NCBI GenBank assembly: GCA_965214085.1
Contig: OZ243937.1
Location: 248,001-312,000 of the forward strand
From: UBA6055 sp965214085
GTDB taxonomy: Bacteria > Chloroflexota > Anaerolineae > Aggregatilineales > Phototrophicaceae
Reading direction: 5' to 3'
Length of the DNA: 64,000 bases
The notes beneath the pieces are model-generated. The model was given only the letters and a program-made list of their open reading frames with translations, was not told where the DNA came from and did no database searches. Position numbers and translations under genes: made by a program. Below, piece after piece: positions 26,650-35,354 of this stretch (the stretch's first letter is position 1; each line of letters begins with the position of its first letter).

Positions 26650-27126
26650 ATGGAAAGCCGCGCTGATTATATTGAAGCTTATCGCAAGCTGCCCGCCCAG
26701 CTGCGCGCAAAAGTGCAGGGGCTGTCGGCCGAGCAGTTGACCACCGCCTACAATGCGCCGGAATGGACCATCGCCCAAAACATCCACCATCTGGCCGATA
26801 CGCATATCGTCTGCTTCCGCCGCTTCAAGCTGATCCTGACCAGCCCCAGCTTCCAGTTCACAGCTTATGACGTGAACGCCATCGCCGAAATGCCCGATGC
26901 CAAAGACGCCGATATTGAATTCTCGCTGAAGATCCTCGAGGGTCTGCATGCGCGTTGGGCGATTCTGCTGGAGAACTTGAGCGACGCCGAATGGGGCAAG
27001 ATCGGCAAAGGGGCGAGCCCGGATCGGCCCGATTACAGCCTTGAGGAGCTGGCCCGCGTTTACGCCCAGCACGGCATCAATCACTTGGGGCAGATTCAAG
27101 ATGTGCTGAACAAGATGCCAGCGTGA
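26650..27126 (+). CDS. DinB/YfiT-like metal-binding protein
   Basis: A 158-residue four-helix-bundle protein of the DinB_2 type. The metal-binding His residues are visible in AQNIHHLADTHIV and YAQHGINHLGQIQ, the usual triad of YfiT-type thiol transferases. ATG 26650 follows GAGGAG by 9 bases; the longer open frame from 26590 has no good site. The stop overlaps the GTG of the glycosylase gene, so both are expressed together. A thiol-transfer or stress role is inferred from the family. Confidence 0.85.
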   Translation: MESRADYIEAYRKLPAQLRAKVQGLSAEQLTTAYNAPEWTIAQNIHHLADTHIVCFRRFKLILTSPSFQFTAYDVNAIAEMPDAKDADIEFSLKILEGLHARWAILLENLSDAEWGKIGKGASPDRPDYSLEELARVYAQHGINHLGQIQDVLNKMPA

Positions 27127-28013
27127 GCTCGGCCGGCTTCACTGTAGCGGCGCCGCCCCAATTTGATTTTCGCGCCACGGTGCTTAGCCACGGCTGGTTG
27201 ATGCTGCCGCCTTTCAGGTGGGACGAAGAGGGCGGGACGCTCTCTTACCTGCTGCAAACGGGGTGCGGTGAAGTCCAGCGACTGCAGATGAGCGAAGCGC
27301 GCAATGGCGTAAGGGTGGATCTGCCCGATTGCGAGCAGCTCAACCCGGCGCTGCATGCAGAGTTGGCCGCCGCCGTCAAGCGCATGTTCAGCATCGATTG
27401 GGACCTGCGCGCCTTCTACCAGGCGATGCGGGCGCATGAGGGCTACGAATGGCTGGAGGCGGAGCGGCGGGGGCGCATTCTGGTTTGCCCCAGCTTGTGG
27501 GAGGATTTGGCGAAGGTGCTGCTGACCACCAATTGCAGTTGGTCGCAGACGATCAATATGACGAGCCAGTTATGTCGGCTGGGCGCGCCGCATCCCGCCA
27601 TTCCGGGCTGGTTCGCTTTTCCGACGCCGCAACGTGTTGCGAACCTAAGTCTGGACGATCTGTCTGAAGCCTTCCGCGCCGGCTACCGCAGAGCCTACTT
27701 GCATGAACTGGCGCGGCGGATTGCCAACGGCGACGTTGATCTCGAGCGCTGGCTGGAACTCGACAGCGATGCGCTATTCAAAGCTGCCAAGTCCTTAAAG
27801 GGTTTTGGCGATTACGCCGCCGGCACGGTCGCGCGCATGCTTGGTCACTTCGACCGCATCGCCATCGACACGGCTTGCCACTCCATGTTCGCCGCGCGGC
27901 ACAACCGGAGCCTCAAAGGCAGCGAGGCGGACATCAAAGCGCATTACGCGCAATTTGGCAGGTGGCGGGGCTTGGTGATGTGGATGGACATCATGCGCCA
28001 CAATAGCAGCTGA
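27123..28013 (+). CDS. HhH-GPD DNA glycosylase (AlkA/OGG1-like)
   Basis: A 296-residue base-excision glycosylase. The helix-hairpin-helix is AKSLKGFGDYAAGTVARMLG at about residues 219-238 and the catalytic Asp is in RIAIDTACHSMF. The Lys that makes OGG1 bifunctional is replaced (GDY), so it should be a monofunctional, AlkA-like enzyme. There is no C-terminal Cys cluster. The N-terminal 100 residues form a beta-rich domain as in AlkA and OGG1. Start is GTG 27123, overlapping the DinB stop (GTGA). Pairing with a DinB protein suggests a response to alkylation damage. Confidence 0.85.
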   Translation: MSSAGFTVAAPPQFDFRATVLSHGWLMLPPFRWDEEGGTLSYLLQTGCGEVQRLQMSEARNGVRVDLPDCEQLNPALHAELAAAVKRMFSIDWDLRAFYQAMRAHEGYEWLEAERRGRILVCPSLWEDLAKVLLTTNCSWSQTINMTSQLCRLGAPHPAIPGWFAFPTPQRVANLSLDDLSEAFRAGYRRAYLHELARRIANGDVDLERWLELDSDALFKAAKSLKGFGDYAAGTVARMLGHFDRIAIDTACHSMFAARHNRSLKGSEADIKAHYAQFGRWRGLVMWMDIMRHNSS

Positions 28014-28024
28014 GGCCGCGTCCC

Positions 28025-29467
28025 CTAGTCGCCGGCGATGAAGGCGGCCGCGTCGGCTTTGAGTTTGGCCAGCGACGGCTCGTGCAGGTACATCATGTGC
28101 CCGGCGTCGTATTCGGCGATGGTGACATTGTCGCGCAGCGCCCGGTCCAAGCCCATGTGCGCCAGCGAATAGTAGGCGGCTTGGAAGGGGGTGGCCAGGT
28201 CGTAGTAGCCCTGCGCCACCAGCACGCGCATGAAGGGATTCTTGGCGAAGGCGGCGCGCAAGCCCTCGCTGGTATCTGGGAATTGCCCGCCTTGATATTT
28301 CCAACGCTCATTGACCTTGAAGCTGAGGATTTCGTAATTTAGGTCTGTCTCGTAGCCCAGCTGCCGGCGGATGTACTGATTGAAGACGGCGGTATAGGGC
28401 GGGACGATGGCGTTCATCGACGGGTCGAAGTCGAAGGTTGTGCCCTCGGCTGAGGCCATGATGCCGATGAAGCGGGAATCGAGGCGGCCGACGGCGCGCT
28501 TGTCATCGCGCAGCAACTCCTTACAGAAGCTCATAATATTGATGCGCAGGTCGGCGCCCAGGATGAAGCGCTGCGACAAGCCGGTGTAACGCGAGAGGCG
28601 CTCGGCGATTGCCTGTTGCTCGCCATCCGTCAGCCGATCGCCCTTGGCCAGCGCCACCGTATACTCCGCTTCAGCCCAGTCGGCGACTTCATGCAGCAAT
28701 GCGCGCAGCTCGCGGGCTTGCAGCTCATCCGCCAGCTGGCCGTGGTAGTAGGCCGTGGCGCAGAAGCTGGGCAGATAGAGCGCATAGGGCAGGTCGTTGG
28801 CTTTGGTGAAGCGCAGCGTCTGGAAGTTCATCACGGTCGATAACAGCAGGACGCCGTTGAAGGCGATGCCGCGGTCGATCAAGTGGCCGGCCAAACCGGC
28901 GGCGCGGGTGGTGCCATAACTCTCGCCGGCCAGATAAAGCGGCGAGGTCCAGCGCTGGTTGCGCGACAGATAGAGGCGGATGAATTCGCCGACTGCTTCC
29001 AGATCGGCTTCCAGCCCCCAGTACTTTTCGTTGTCGGCCGGGTCGGATGCGCGCGAATAGCCGGTGCCGACCGGGTCGATGAAAACCAGATCGCCCAGGT
29101 CAAGCCAGGTGTGGGCGTTGTCGATGAGCTTGTAGGGTGGCGGCGGCATGAAGCCCTCGGCGCCCATGTCGACGCGCTTGGGGCCCAGCGCGCCCATGTG
29201 CAGCCAGATTGAGGCTGAGCCGGGTCCGCCGTTGAAGACGAAGATCAAGGGCCGCGGGTCGAGGTCAGCTTGGGAATCCAGGGTATAGGCGGTGTAGAAG
29301 ATCTGGGCGACGATTTTATCCTGCTCGTCTTTGAGCGGCATCTTGCCGACTGTGGCGCTGTATGAGAGGGTGGCTTCGGCGAGCTCAAGTTCGTGGCTGG
29401 TGACGATGAGGGCTTCTTCGCTGATATCGGGTTTCTCAATAGCGCTCTTGTCGGAATCGTCAGTCAT
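28025..29467 (-). CDS. Serine carboxypeptidase-like peptidase, family S10
   Basis: A 480-residue S10 peptidase. Catalytic Ser183 is in LAGESYGTTRAAG; the oxyanion region is FNGGPGSAS, residues 79-87; Asp lies in YYDLATPF and His in YDAGHMMYLHEPS. Neither the ATG 29467 start (GGAG seven bases upstream) nor 29479 gives a signal peptide, although most bacterial S10 enzymes are exported, so this one is probably cytoplasmic. Its start lies within the last codons of the MNT-HEPN gene (ATGACTGA, 8-base overlap), implying translational coupling. Confidence 0.9.
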   Translation of the reverse strand: MTDDSDKSAIEKPDISEEALIVTSHELELAEATLSYSATVGKMPLKDEQDKIVAQIFYTAYTLDSQADLDPRPLIFVFNGGPGSASIWLHMGALGPKRVDMGAEGFMPPPPYKLIDNAHTWLDLGDLVFIDPVGTGYSRASDPADNEKYWGLEADLEAVGEFIRLYLSRNQRWTSPLYLAGESYGTTRAAGLAGHLIDRGIAFNGVLLLSTVMNFQTLRFTKANDLPYALYLPSFCATAYYHGQLADELQARELRALLHEVADWAEAEYTVALAKGDRLTDGEQQAIAERLSRYTGLSQRFILGADLRINIMSFCKELLRDDKRAVGRLDSRFIGIMASAEGTTFDFDPSMNAIVPPYTAVFNQYIRRQLGYETDLNYEILSFKVNERWKYQGGQFPDTSEGLRAAFAKNPFMRVLVAQGYYDLATPFQAAYYSLAHMGLDRALRDNVTIAEYDAGHMMYLHEPSLAKLKADAAAFIAGD

Positions 29468-30158
29468 TTTGCTCTCCATACTTGGCCAGGGTTAAGCGCT
29501 TCAAGTCGATCATTAGCGCTGGCAGTCTTTCAGTGATGACTTGCCAAAGCACATCATATTTGATCCGGAAATAAGCGTGAACCAGGTTGTTGCGCATGTC
29601 AACGATCTTTTGCCATTCAATCTGAGGCGCCAGCGCCCTCGTTTCGGGGCTGACATGGCGCGCCGCTTCGCCAATGATTTCAACTGCTTTCACCAGAGCT
29701 AACTCCAACATCTCGTTTTTCTCAATATCGGAACGCGTGTAGCCGCTGGCAATACGGCATGCTTTTTCAGCCGCCTCCAGCATATGCAGCAGACGCGCAC
29801 GGTCTTTTTCCGGTTTTTCTGGCACGGGCCTTCTCCTCCTGGTGGGGATGCCTTCAACATCATATAGGGGCTCGGCGTGGTCCATGACCTCCTGGCGGAA
29901 ATAGGGGCTCAACTCCTGGGGCGTGCGCAGGTCCACGGTTCGCCCAATCATCTCGCTGAAGTCGGTCTGCTGCTCCACGATGTCAAAGTAACTGATCTTG
30001 GCCTCTTGCGCATATTCCACCAGCAAATCAATGTCGCTCTCTGGCTTGAGGTCATCACGCAGGGCGGAGCCAAAGAGCGAAAGACGCTTTATGGGACGCT
30101 GATTGCAGTACGCGCGGATAGCTTCCAGCGGCAGTTGTAATCCAGCAAGCTCGTTCAT
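29460..30158 (-). CDS. Fused MntA-HepT toxin-antitoxin protein (MNT nucleotidyltransferase + HEPN)
   Basis: A 232-residue single chain with two domains. Residues 1-100: minimal nucleotidyltransferase with GSALRDDLKPESDID (Gly30-Ser31, Asp42, Asp44) and third acid in GRTVDLRT (Asp76), as in MntA. Residues 118-232: HEPN RNase domain with RNNLVHAY, the R-x4-H-x-Y motif (Arg189, His194, Tyr196) of HepT. A basic linker (IPTRRRRPVPEKPEKDR) joins them in frame. Normally mntA and hepT are separate overlapping genes, in which MntA adenylylates the Tyr of HepT to silence it. ATG 30158 has a strong GGAGGAAG; the upstream open frame to 30443 is antisense to recO. Confidence 0.88.
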   Translation of the reverse strand: MNELAGLQLPLEAIRAYCNQRPIKRLSLFGSALRDDLKPESDIDLLVEYAQEAKISYFDIVEQQTDFSEMIGRTVDLRTPQELSPYFRQEVMDHAEPLYDVEGIPTRRRRPVPEKPEKDRARLLHMLEAAEKACRIASGYTRSDIEKNEMLELALVKAVEIIGEAARHVSPETRALAPQIEWQKIVDMRNNLVHAYFRIKYDVLWQVITERLPALMIDLKRLTLAKYGEQND

Positions 30159-30231
30159 CGACTTCCTCCGCCGATGCTTGCGCAAGGGCAGACAGTATAC
30201 CATAATCGCGCCAATCAGTGGATATAGCGCT

Positions 30232-31011
30232 ATGCCGCCACGCCAGTACCGTACGCAAGCCATCATCCTCAGCCGCCGCGATTTCGGCGAATCGGACCGG
30301 CTGCTGACGCTGTACACGCCGCTGCGGGGCAAAGTCCGCGCTATCGCCAAAGGCGCCCGCAAACCCAGCGCCAAAATCAGCGGGCACGTCGAACTCTTCG
30401 CGCGCAGCGACTGTCTCATCCACCGCGGCCGCAACCTCGACATCCTCGCCCAAGCCGAACTGGTCGATGCTTATCGCGGCTTGCGCGAAGACCTGGGCCG
30501 GGGCGCCTACGCCAACTATGTCGCTGAGCTGCTGGATCGCTTCACGGCCGACGAAGACGACGACAGCGGCGATGTCTTTCTGCTGCTGCATCAGACCTTG
30601 TCGCGCATCGCCGATAGCGACGATCCGCGCTTGGCGGCGCGTTATTTTGAGCTGCGGCTGTTGGATCTGGCGGGCTTTCGGCCGGAGCTGCAAGAATGCG
30701 TGGTGGCGCGCAGCGACCTGCTGCCGGAGGCGCAGTTTTTCAGCCACGAAGAAGGCGGCGTGGTCAGCCGAGCGGCCGCGCCACAAGTCACGTCTCGGCT
30801 GGCCGAGATCGACTTTGACACATTAAAATTGCTGCGACACCTGCAGCGCAGCAGCGAGTCCTACGCCGGGGTAAGCAGCCTGCGTATTACGCCGGATCAG
30901 CATCAAGGGGCGGAGCGTATCATGCTAGGGTACACGGCCCACTTGCTGGAGCGCAAATTGGAGAGCGTCGATTTCATCCAGCGGCTGCGGCGTCAGGTGC
31001 GTTCGCCATGA
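30232..31011 (+). CDS. recO: DNA repair protein RecO
   Basis: A 259-residue RecO: N-terminal OB fold (YRTQAIILSRRDFGESDRLL, YTPLRGKVRAIAKGARKPS) and helical C-terminal half ending in the usual ERKLESVDFIQRL. It loads RecA on SSB-coated DNA in the RecFOR path. Many RecO proteins have four zinc-binding Cys in the C-terminal half; here only one remains (LQECVVARSD) and the second pair is absent, so it is a zinc-free form. ATG 30232 starts the OB fold. The 3' end overlaps the convergent glycosyltransferase by 38 bases. Confidence 0.92.
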   Translation: MPPRQYRTQAIILSRRDFGESDRLLTLYTPLRGKVRAIAKGARKPSAKISGHVELFARSDCLIHRGRNLDILAQAELVDAYRGLREDLGRGAYANYVAELLDRFTADEDDDSGDVFLLLHQTLSRIADSDDPRLAARYFELRLLDLAGFRPELQECVVARSDLLPEAQFFSHEEGGVVSRAAAPQVTSRLAEIDFDTLKLLRHLQRSSESYAGVSSLRITPDQHQGAERIMLGYTAHLLERKLESVDFIQRLRRQVRSP

Positions 31012-32095
31012 TTTCTCGGTAAACGGCGACGGTCGCCTCGGCAATGCGCTCGTGTGTGAAATGCGCCAGGAAACGCGCCCGGCCCTGCTCGCTCAATTCG
31101 CTGCTTTTGTCCGGCTGATCGCGCAGGTCACGCAGCGCGCGGGCTAGCGCTTCGACATCGCCTTCGGGAACGATTCGCCCGGCCGCCCCTATGACGCCGG
31201 GGATGGCGCCGCTATCGCTGCCGATGACCGGAACGCCGCTGGCCATCGCCTCCACCAGCACACGTCCAAATTGTTCCTTCCAATTCGGGCGCGTCAACGA
31301 GGGCAGGACCAGCACATCAATCTTGTGGTATTCCGCGGGCAATTCCGCCGACGGCAATTGGCCGGCAAAGGTTACCCGGTCGCCCACTGCTAGCGCCTGC
31401 GCCAACGCTTGCATCGCGCCGCGCGCAGAGCCGCCGCCGACCAGCCTCAAGCGCCAGTCGCCGTCCAACTGCGCCGCGGCCCGCAGCAGGATGTCGATGC
31501 CTTTTTCCGGCACAATGCGGCCGATATAGCCGATGGTGAAGGGGCGCTGGGGCATGGTTGGCGCGGGAGCAAAGAGCGCCTCCGATGTGCCAAATTGCGG
31601 AATGGTCTTCAGCCGGCCTCGATAGCCTTTGCCGCGCAGGACAGCGGCGGCTGCGTCGGTGCCGGCGATGGCGTAATCGGCACAGCGCATCGACCAGCGC
31701 TCCCCCCAGTTGAAGGGCGGTGGATAGCGGCGGGCGATATTCTGCCAGGTGAAAAACAGGCTTCTGGCGCCGGCGCGGCGCGCCAGCCGTAAAGCTTGCC
31801 AAGTCGCCAGGTTGTAGGGTTCTTCGTCAATATGAACGATTTGCGGTTGCAAGGCTGCGATCTCACGCGCCAGGGTCGGGTAATGGTGCAGGTGAAAATT
31901 ACCATTCAAACGAATGGGGATCGGGCGCAGGCTGTAACCGGCTGTGAAGCTGCGCTCCAGTTGCTGGTTGCCGCGTTCGTCGCTCCAGGCGGGCGGGACC
32001 AGCACGGTAAGGTCGACGCCGCGCCGGGCGATGGCTTCCAGCTTGGGCTGGTAAATGCCGACGATGCAAGCTTTGGAGAGCATCAAGACGCGCAT
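30974..32095 (-). CDS. GT4 glycosyltransferase
   Basis: A 373-residue GT-B enzyme: N-terminal MRVLMLSKACIVGIYQPKLE, a domain junction at about residue 190 (FTIGYIGRIVPEKGIDILLR) and the donor-binding motif RVLVEAMASGVPVIGSDSG. ATG 32095 starts the fold; the longer frame to 32167 runs into the neighbouring phosphoesterase region. It faces recO and overlaps its end by 38 bases. It likely adds a sugar to a surface polysaccharide or glycolipid; donor and acceptor are unknown. Confidence 0.88.
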   Translation of the reverse strand: MRVLMLSKACIVGIYQPKLEAIARRGVDLTVLVPPAWSDERGNQQLERSFTAGYSLRPIPIRLNGNFHLHHYPTLAREIAALQPQIVHIDEEPYNLATWQALRLARRAGARSLFFTWQNIARRYPPPFNWGERWSMRCADYAIAGTDAAAAVLRGKGYRGRLKTIPQFGTSEALFAPAPTMPQRPFTIGYIGRIVPEKGIDILLRAAAQLDGDWRLRLVGGGSARGAMQALAQALAVGDRVTFAGQLPSAELPAEYHKIDVLVLPSLTRPNWKEQFGRVLVEAMASGVPVIGSDSGAIPGVIGAAGRIVPEGDVEALARALRDLRDQPDKSSELSEQGRARFLAHFTHERIAEATVAVYREIMANAPDAAAAG

Positions 32096-32136
32096 AAGCT
32101 GTCGTTCGACCTGCCGCCCGGCAAAGGTAAGGCCGC

Positions 32137-32724
32137 CTAAACAATTTCGATGGGCGGATCCCCGCAATTGCCACTGGCGTCAAAGACGCGGAAGCTCAGG
32201 TCGCGCAGCGAGAGCACGCCATAGGTGCGGGACGAGGCGCGCGCGCATTTGAAGGTATACAGCGAACCGGGGTTCACCAGACAGCCGTGCTGCGTCCTGA
32301 TATGCAGCGGCAGGTGCGTATGCCCGGTGATCAAGACATCCACCTTAAGCGAGTCCAGCACCATATTCAGGTAGGTCGCCGAGAGGTGATCTTTATACAT
32401 GCCCCACATATTATTGCCGGGTTTGCCATGGCACATATAGATGGTGCGGCCGGCCAACTCCCCTTGCCAATCGAGGGGCAAGTTTTCCAGGTAGCGCAGA
32501 TTATCCCGGCGCAGGCCGTTCACCCACTCGTCGTGATTGCCGCGAGCCACCGGAATGCCCTGCGCGCGAATCAGATCTATTACGCGATCCGGATGAGGAC
32601 CCCGCCCGACCAAATCCCCGGCGCACAAGATTTGATCTACATGATGATGTCTGTCAAATCGATCGAGTACTTCCTCTAGCGCGCCATAATCAGCATGTAC
32701 GTCAGAAATGATTCCAATTTGCAT
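32137..32724 (-). CDS. YfcE/MJ0936-type metallophosphoesterase
   Basis: A 195-residue phosphodiesterase with all five metal motifs: IGIISDVHADYGALE, CAGDLVGRGP, ARGNHDEWV, MCHGKP and GHTHLPLH, followed by VNPGSL. This compact type hydrolyses phosphodiesters with Mn or Ni. It lies 41 bases upstream of the glycosyltransferase gene on the same strand. Confidence 0.92.
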   Translation of the reverse strand: MQIGIISDVHADYGALEEVLDRFDRHHHVDQILCAGDLVGRGPHPDRVIDLIRAQGIPVARGNHDEWVNGLRRDNLRYLENLPLDWQGELAGRTIYMCHGKPGNNMWGMYKDHLSATYLNMVLDSLKVDVLITGHTHLPLHIRTQHGCLVNPGSLYTFKCARASSRTYGVLSLRDLSFRVFDASGNCGDPPIEIV

Positions 32725-32823
32725 CCAGACTCGACCTTAACCGTTCACTATGAGCAGCATTATACGACGGCGACCCGCTGATGTAGAGATAGGATATTCC
32801 TACGCTCGCCGCGCATGAAGCGC

Positions 32824-33630
32824 TCACAATATGTTTGCTGATCCGCACTTCGGGCAAGTGTCGTCGGCGCGCGCGACGACGGCTTTACAGTCGTCACAGA
32901 TTGCGAATCGGCCTTTGGCCAAATCGTGGTCAAGCGAAACGCGCTCATCAAAGACAAAACACTCTCCTTGCCACAGGGACTGCGCCGCATCCACTTTTTC
33001 CAGGTAATGCAAGATGCCGCCGCGCAGGTGATAAACTTGCTCGAAGCCTTGCCGCAGCAGATAGGCGCTGGCTTTCTCACAGCGGATGCCGCCGGTGCAG
33101 AACATGGCGACGCGCTTGTGTTGCTTCGGGTTCAAAGATTGGTCTAGATAATGCGGCAGCTCGTGGAAAGACGCCGTTTGGGGATTAAGCGCTCCTGCAA
33201 AACTGCCCAATTGCACTTCGTATTCATTGCGGGCGTCAACCAAGACTACGTCGTCCTGCGCGATTAAGCTGTTCCAGGCTTCCGGCTCGATATACTGGCC
33301 TACCTGTTGCAGCGGATTGGCGTCGGTCGCTTTCAGCGCCACGATCTCGCGTTTCAAGCGTACTTTCAGTCGCTGGAAGGGAATGGTGCTATGAAAGGAT
33401 TCCTTGACCATCATGTCGGCGAAGCGCTCATCGCTGCTTAAGAAGCGCAGCACGCTGTCGATGCCCTCGCGCCCGCCGGCGATGGTGGCGTTGATGCCTT
33501 CTTCCGCCAGCAGGATCGTCCCGCGTACTTCCGCCGCCCGGCAAATAAGCAGCAGCGGTTCACGCCAGGCGCGATAATCCGGCAAGCGAAGGAATTTATA
33601 GAATGTGGCGATGCGGATTTTCTGGTTCAT
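32824..33630 (-). CDS. trhO: tRNA uridine(34) hydroxylase TrhO (YceA, rhodanese-type)
   Basis: A 268-residue protein: N-terminal acylphosphatase-like domain (GTILLAEEGINATIAGGREG), rhodanese domain with catalytic Cys in AMFCTGGIRCEKASAYLL, and a C-terminal zinc ribbon CDDCKAVV...CPKCGSAN. TrhO makes 5-hydroxyuridine at the wobble position of tRNA using oxygen. Length and motifs are normal; the zinc ribbon is found in only part of the family. Confidence 0.92.
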   Translation of the reverse strand: MNQKIRIATFYKFLRLPDYRAWREPLLLICRAAEVRGTILLAEEGINATIAGGREGIDSVLRFLSSDERFADMMVKESFHSTIPFQRLKVRLKREIVALKATDANPLQQVGQYIEPEAWNSLIAQDDVVLVDARNEYEVQLGSFAGALNPQTASFHELPHYLDQSLNPKQHKRVAMFCTGGIRCEKASAYLLRQGFEQVYHLRGGILHYLEKVDAAQSLWQGECFVFDERVSLDHDLAKGRFAICDDCKAVVARADDTCPKCGSANIL

Positions 33631-33773
33631 AGAGCAACTGGTCGCCTACGGTCAAACTATTGTAGTCTGCGACGCCGTTCTTGTGCAGTTTCAGCCTGGC
33701 AGAAGCTCGGACCATGGCCTGGCCCTGGCGAAAAAGCCGTTGGCAAGCGCGCTTGGCGCCGCGGCACAGCACC

Positions 33774-33993
33774 AGGGCAACCGCTGCATATTATTTTTGC
33801 CACCGAGTACACCGAGTACACAGAGAAAATCTGTTTACGCAGTTAGGCAGCAACACCAGTTTCCGCCTTCTAATAGCGCAGATCTTGAGAAATGGTCGGC
33901 AGTTACCAATATCTCTGTGTACTCGGTGGCTGAAATTCAGCTTGTTTCTTCGTCATTCCATACGTGATCATTTTGAAGCGATTGCACTGGGCC
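33774..33993. mobile_element. MITE-like element, copy E (diverged)
   Basis: Within the 413-base gap upstream of a glycosyltransferase. Left end GGGCAACCGCTGCATATTAT is decayed; inner arms are GCCACCGAGTACACCGAGTA and TCTCTGTGTACTCGGTGGC; right end ATTTTGAAGCGATTGCACTG. The arms have changed in step (ACCGAGTA on both sides) so the long hairpin is kept, which suggests that structure, not sequence, is maintained. Confidence 0.65.
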
Positions 33994-34043
33994 CAGCTGC
34001 ACGCTCGTCTCAAACGGCAGCCTAACTATGCTATACTTCCCGT

Positions 34044-35300
34044 ATGAAAATCGCTCTCAACGCGCATCTGCATTCGCAGCAAGCGGGTTATCGCTCGGCG
34101 GGAATCAGCGGCTATATCGCCAATCTCCTGCGCCAGCTGCCGGCGATCGCGCCCGCTCACTGGCGGTTCGAAGCATTTGTCGGCGCGGCCAACTCGGCGC
34201 AATTTGAGCGCGTTAAGCTGTCTCGCTCCGCGCTGGATACACAATCGCCACTGCGCCGCATCATCTGGGAGCAGGCTCTGCAACCGTTGCAGCTGCGGCA
34301 ATTTGACCTCTATCATGCCCTGGCGTTTGTCGCGCCAATCCTACTCGCGGCGCCTATGGTGGTTACGGTTTACGATCTTAGCTTCTTGCGCTTTCCCGAG
34401 CGGCACAGCCCGGCGCGCCGGCTGTACCTGCGTAACATGACCGCGCTGACTTGCTCGAGGGCGCGGCGCGTGCTGGCGATCAGCCAATGCACGGCTGATG
34501 ATCTGGTGTCGCTGCTGGGCCTACCAGCGGACAAGATTGATGTAACGCCGCTGGGTTATGACAAGGCGGTCTTTCGGCCGCTGCTTCAGGCTGACTTAGC
34601 GCAGTTTCGGCGCGAACATGATCTGCCAGAGCGCTTCTGGCTCTATGTCGGGACGCTTGAGCCGCGCAAGAATTTATCCAGCTTGCTGGAAGCGTATCGG
34701 CGATTGTCCAAGGCGGAACGACTGCCGCTGATTTTGGGCGGCGGCATCGGCTGGCAGGGGCAGGCAGTTTTGGCTGAGATCAGCAGACTTGGCTTGGATG
34801 ACAGCGTGGCGCATGTCGGATTCATCCCTGCGGCGGAATTGCCGTTTTGGTATAATTGCGCCGAAGCATTTATGTACCCGTCAGTCTATGAAGGCTTTGG
34901 CTTGCCCGTGCTGGAAGCCATGGCCTGCGGCGCGCCGGTGGTGACATCGGACGCGGACGCGCTGAAGGAAGTTGCGGGATCGGCGGGAAAGTGTATCCCG
35001 TCCAACGATATTGAAGCTTGGGCGGCGGCGCTCAAGCGCGTAGCGTCAGACGCGGACTGGCGCGAGGCAGCGCGCGTTAAAGGTCTGCAGCGGGCGAAAC
35101 GCTTCAGTTGGGAGCGTACTGCCGAGCTCACGGTCGACAGTTATCACAAGGCGCTGGCGGAACGCGACCTGCGTCAGCCGCTCGGGGGCGATGCAGGCCT
35201 CCGCGCGCCGGCGGGCTGCCAAGGGTCCGCCTCAATCGCAAATGGCGGTGTGAAGAAAAGTAGCAGTGAAGAGGCGGCCGGTGTTGAAACCAAATTATAG
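34044..35300 (+). CDS. GT4 glycosyltransferase with low-complexity C-terminal tail
   Basis: A 418-residue glycosyltransferase. N-terminal MKIALNAHLHSQQAGYRSAG; VVTVYDLSFLRFPERHSP; donor half with FWLYVGTLEPRKNLSSLLEA and E-x7-E as EGFGLPVLE. The last 45 residues are Gly/Ser/Ala-rich and not part of the fold. It is 54 bases upstream of the polyprenyl sugar-phosphate transferase, so both probably belong to one surface-polysaccharide unit. Confidence 0.9.
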   Translation: MKIALNAHLHSQQAGYRSAGISGYIANLLRQLPAIAPAHWRFEAFVGAANSAQFERVKLSRSALDTQSPLRRIIWEQALQPLQLRQFDLYHALAFVAPILLAAPMVVTVYDLSFLRFPERHSPARRLYLRNMTALTCSRARRVLAISQCTADDLVSLLGLPADKIDVTPLGYDKAVFRPLLQADLAQFRREHDLPERFWLYVGTLEPRKNLSSLLEAYRRLSKAERLPLILGGGIGWQGQAVLAEISRLGLDDSVAHVGFIPAAELPFWYNCAEAFMYPSVYEGFGLPVLEAMACGAPVVTSDADALKEVAGSAGKCIPSNDIEAWAAALKRVASDADWREAARVKGLQRAKRFSWERTAELTVDSYHKALAERDLRQPLGGDAGLRAPAGCQGSASIANGGVKKSSSEEAAGVETKL

Positions 35301-35354
35301 GCGCCTACCCAACGTAGAGCAGGCGCTAGACTTGGGCTGGCGCTGCTGAACAGC

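Noticed and set aside
30159..30443. N-terminal extension of the MNT-HEPN protein
   Set aside because: It is antisense to recO, and a strong GGAGGAAG site precedes ATG 30158.
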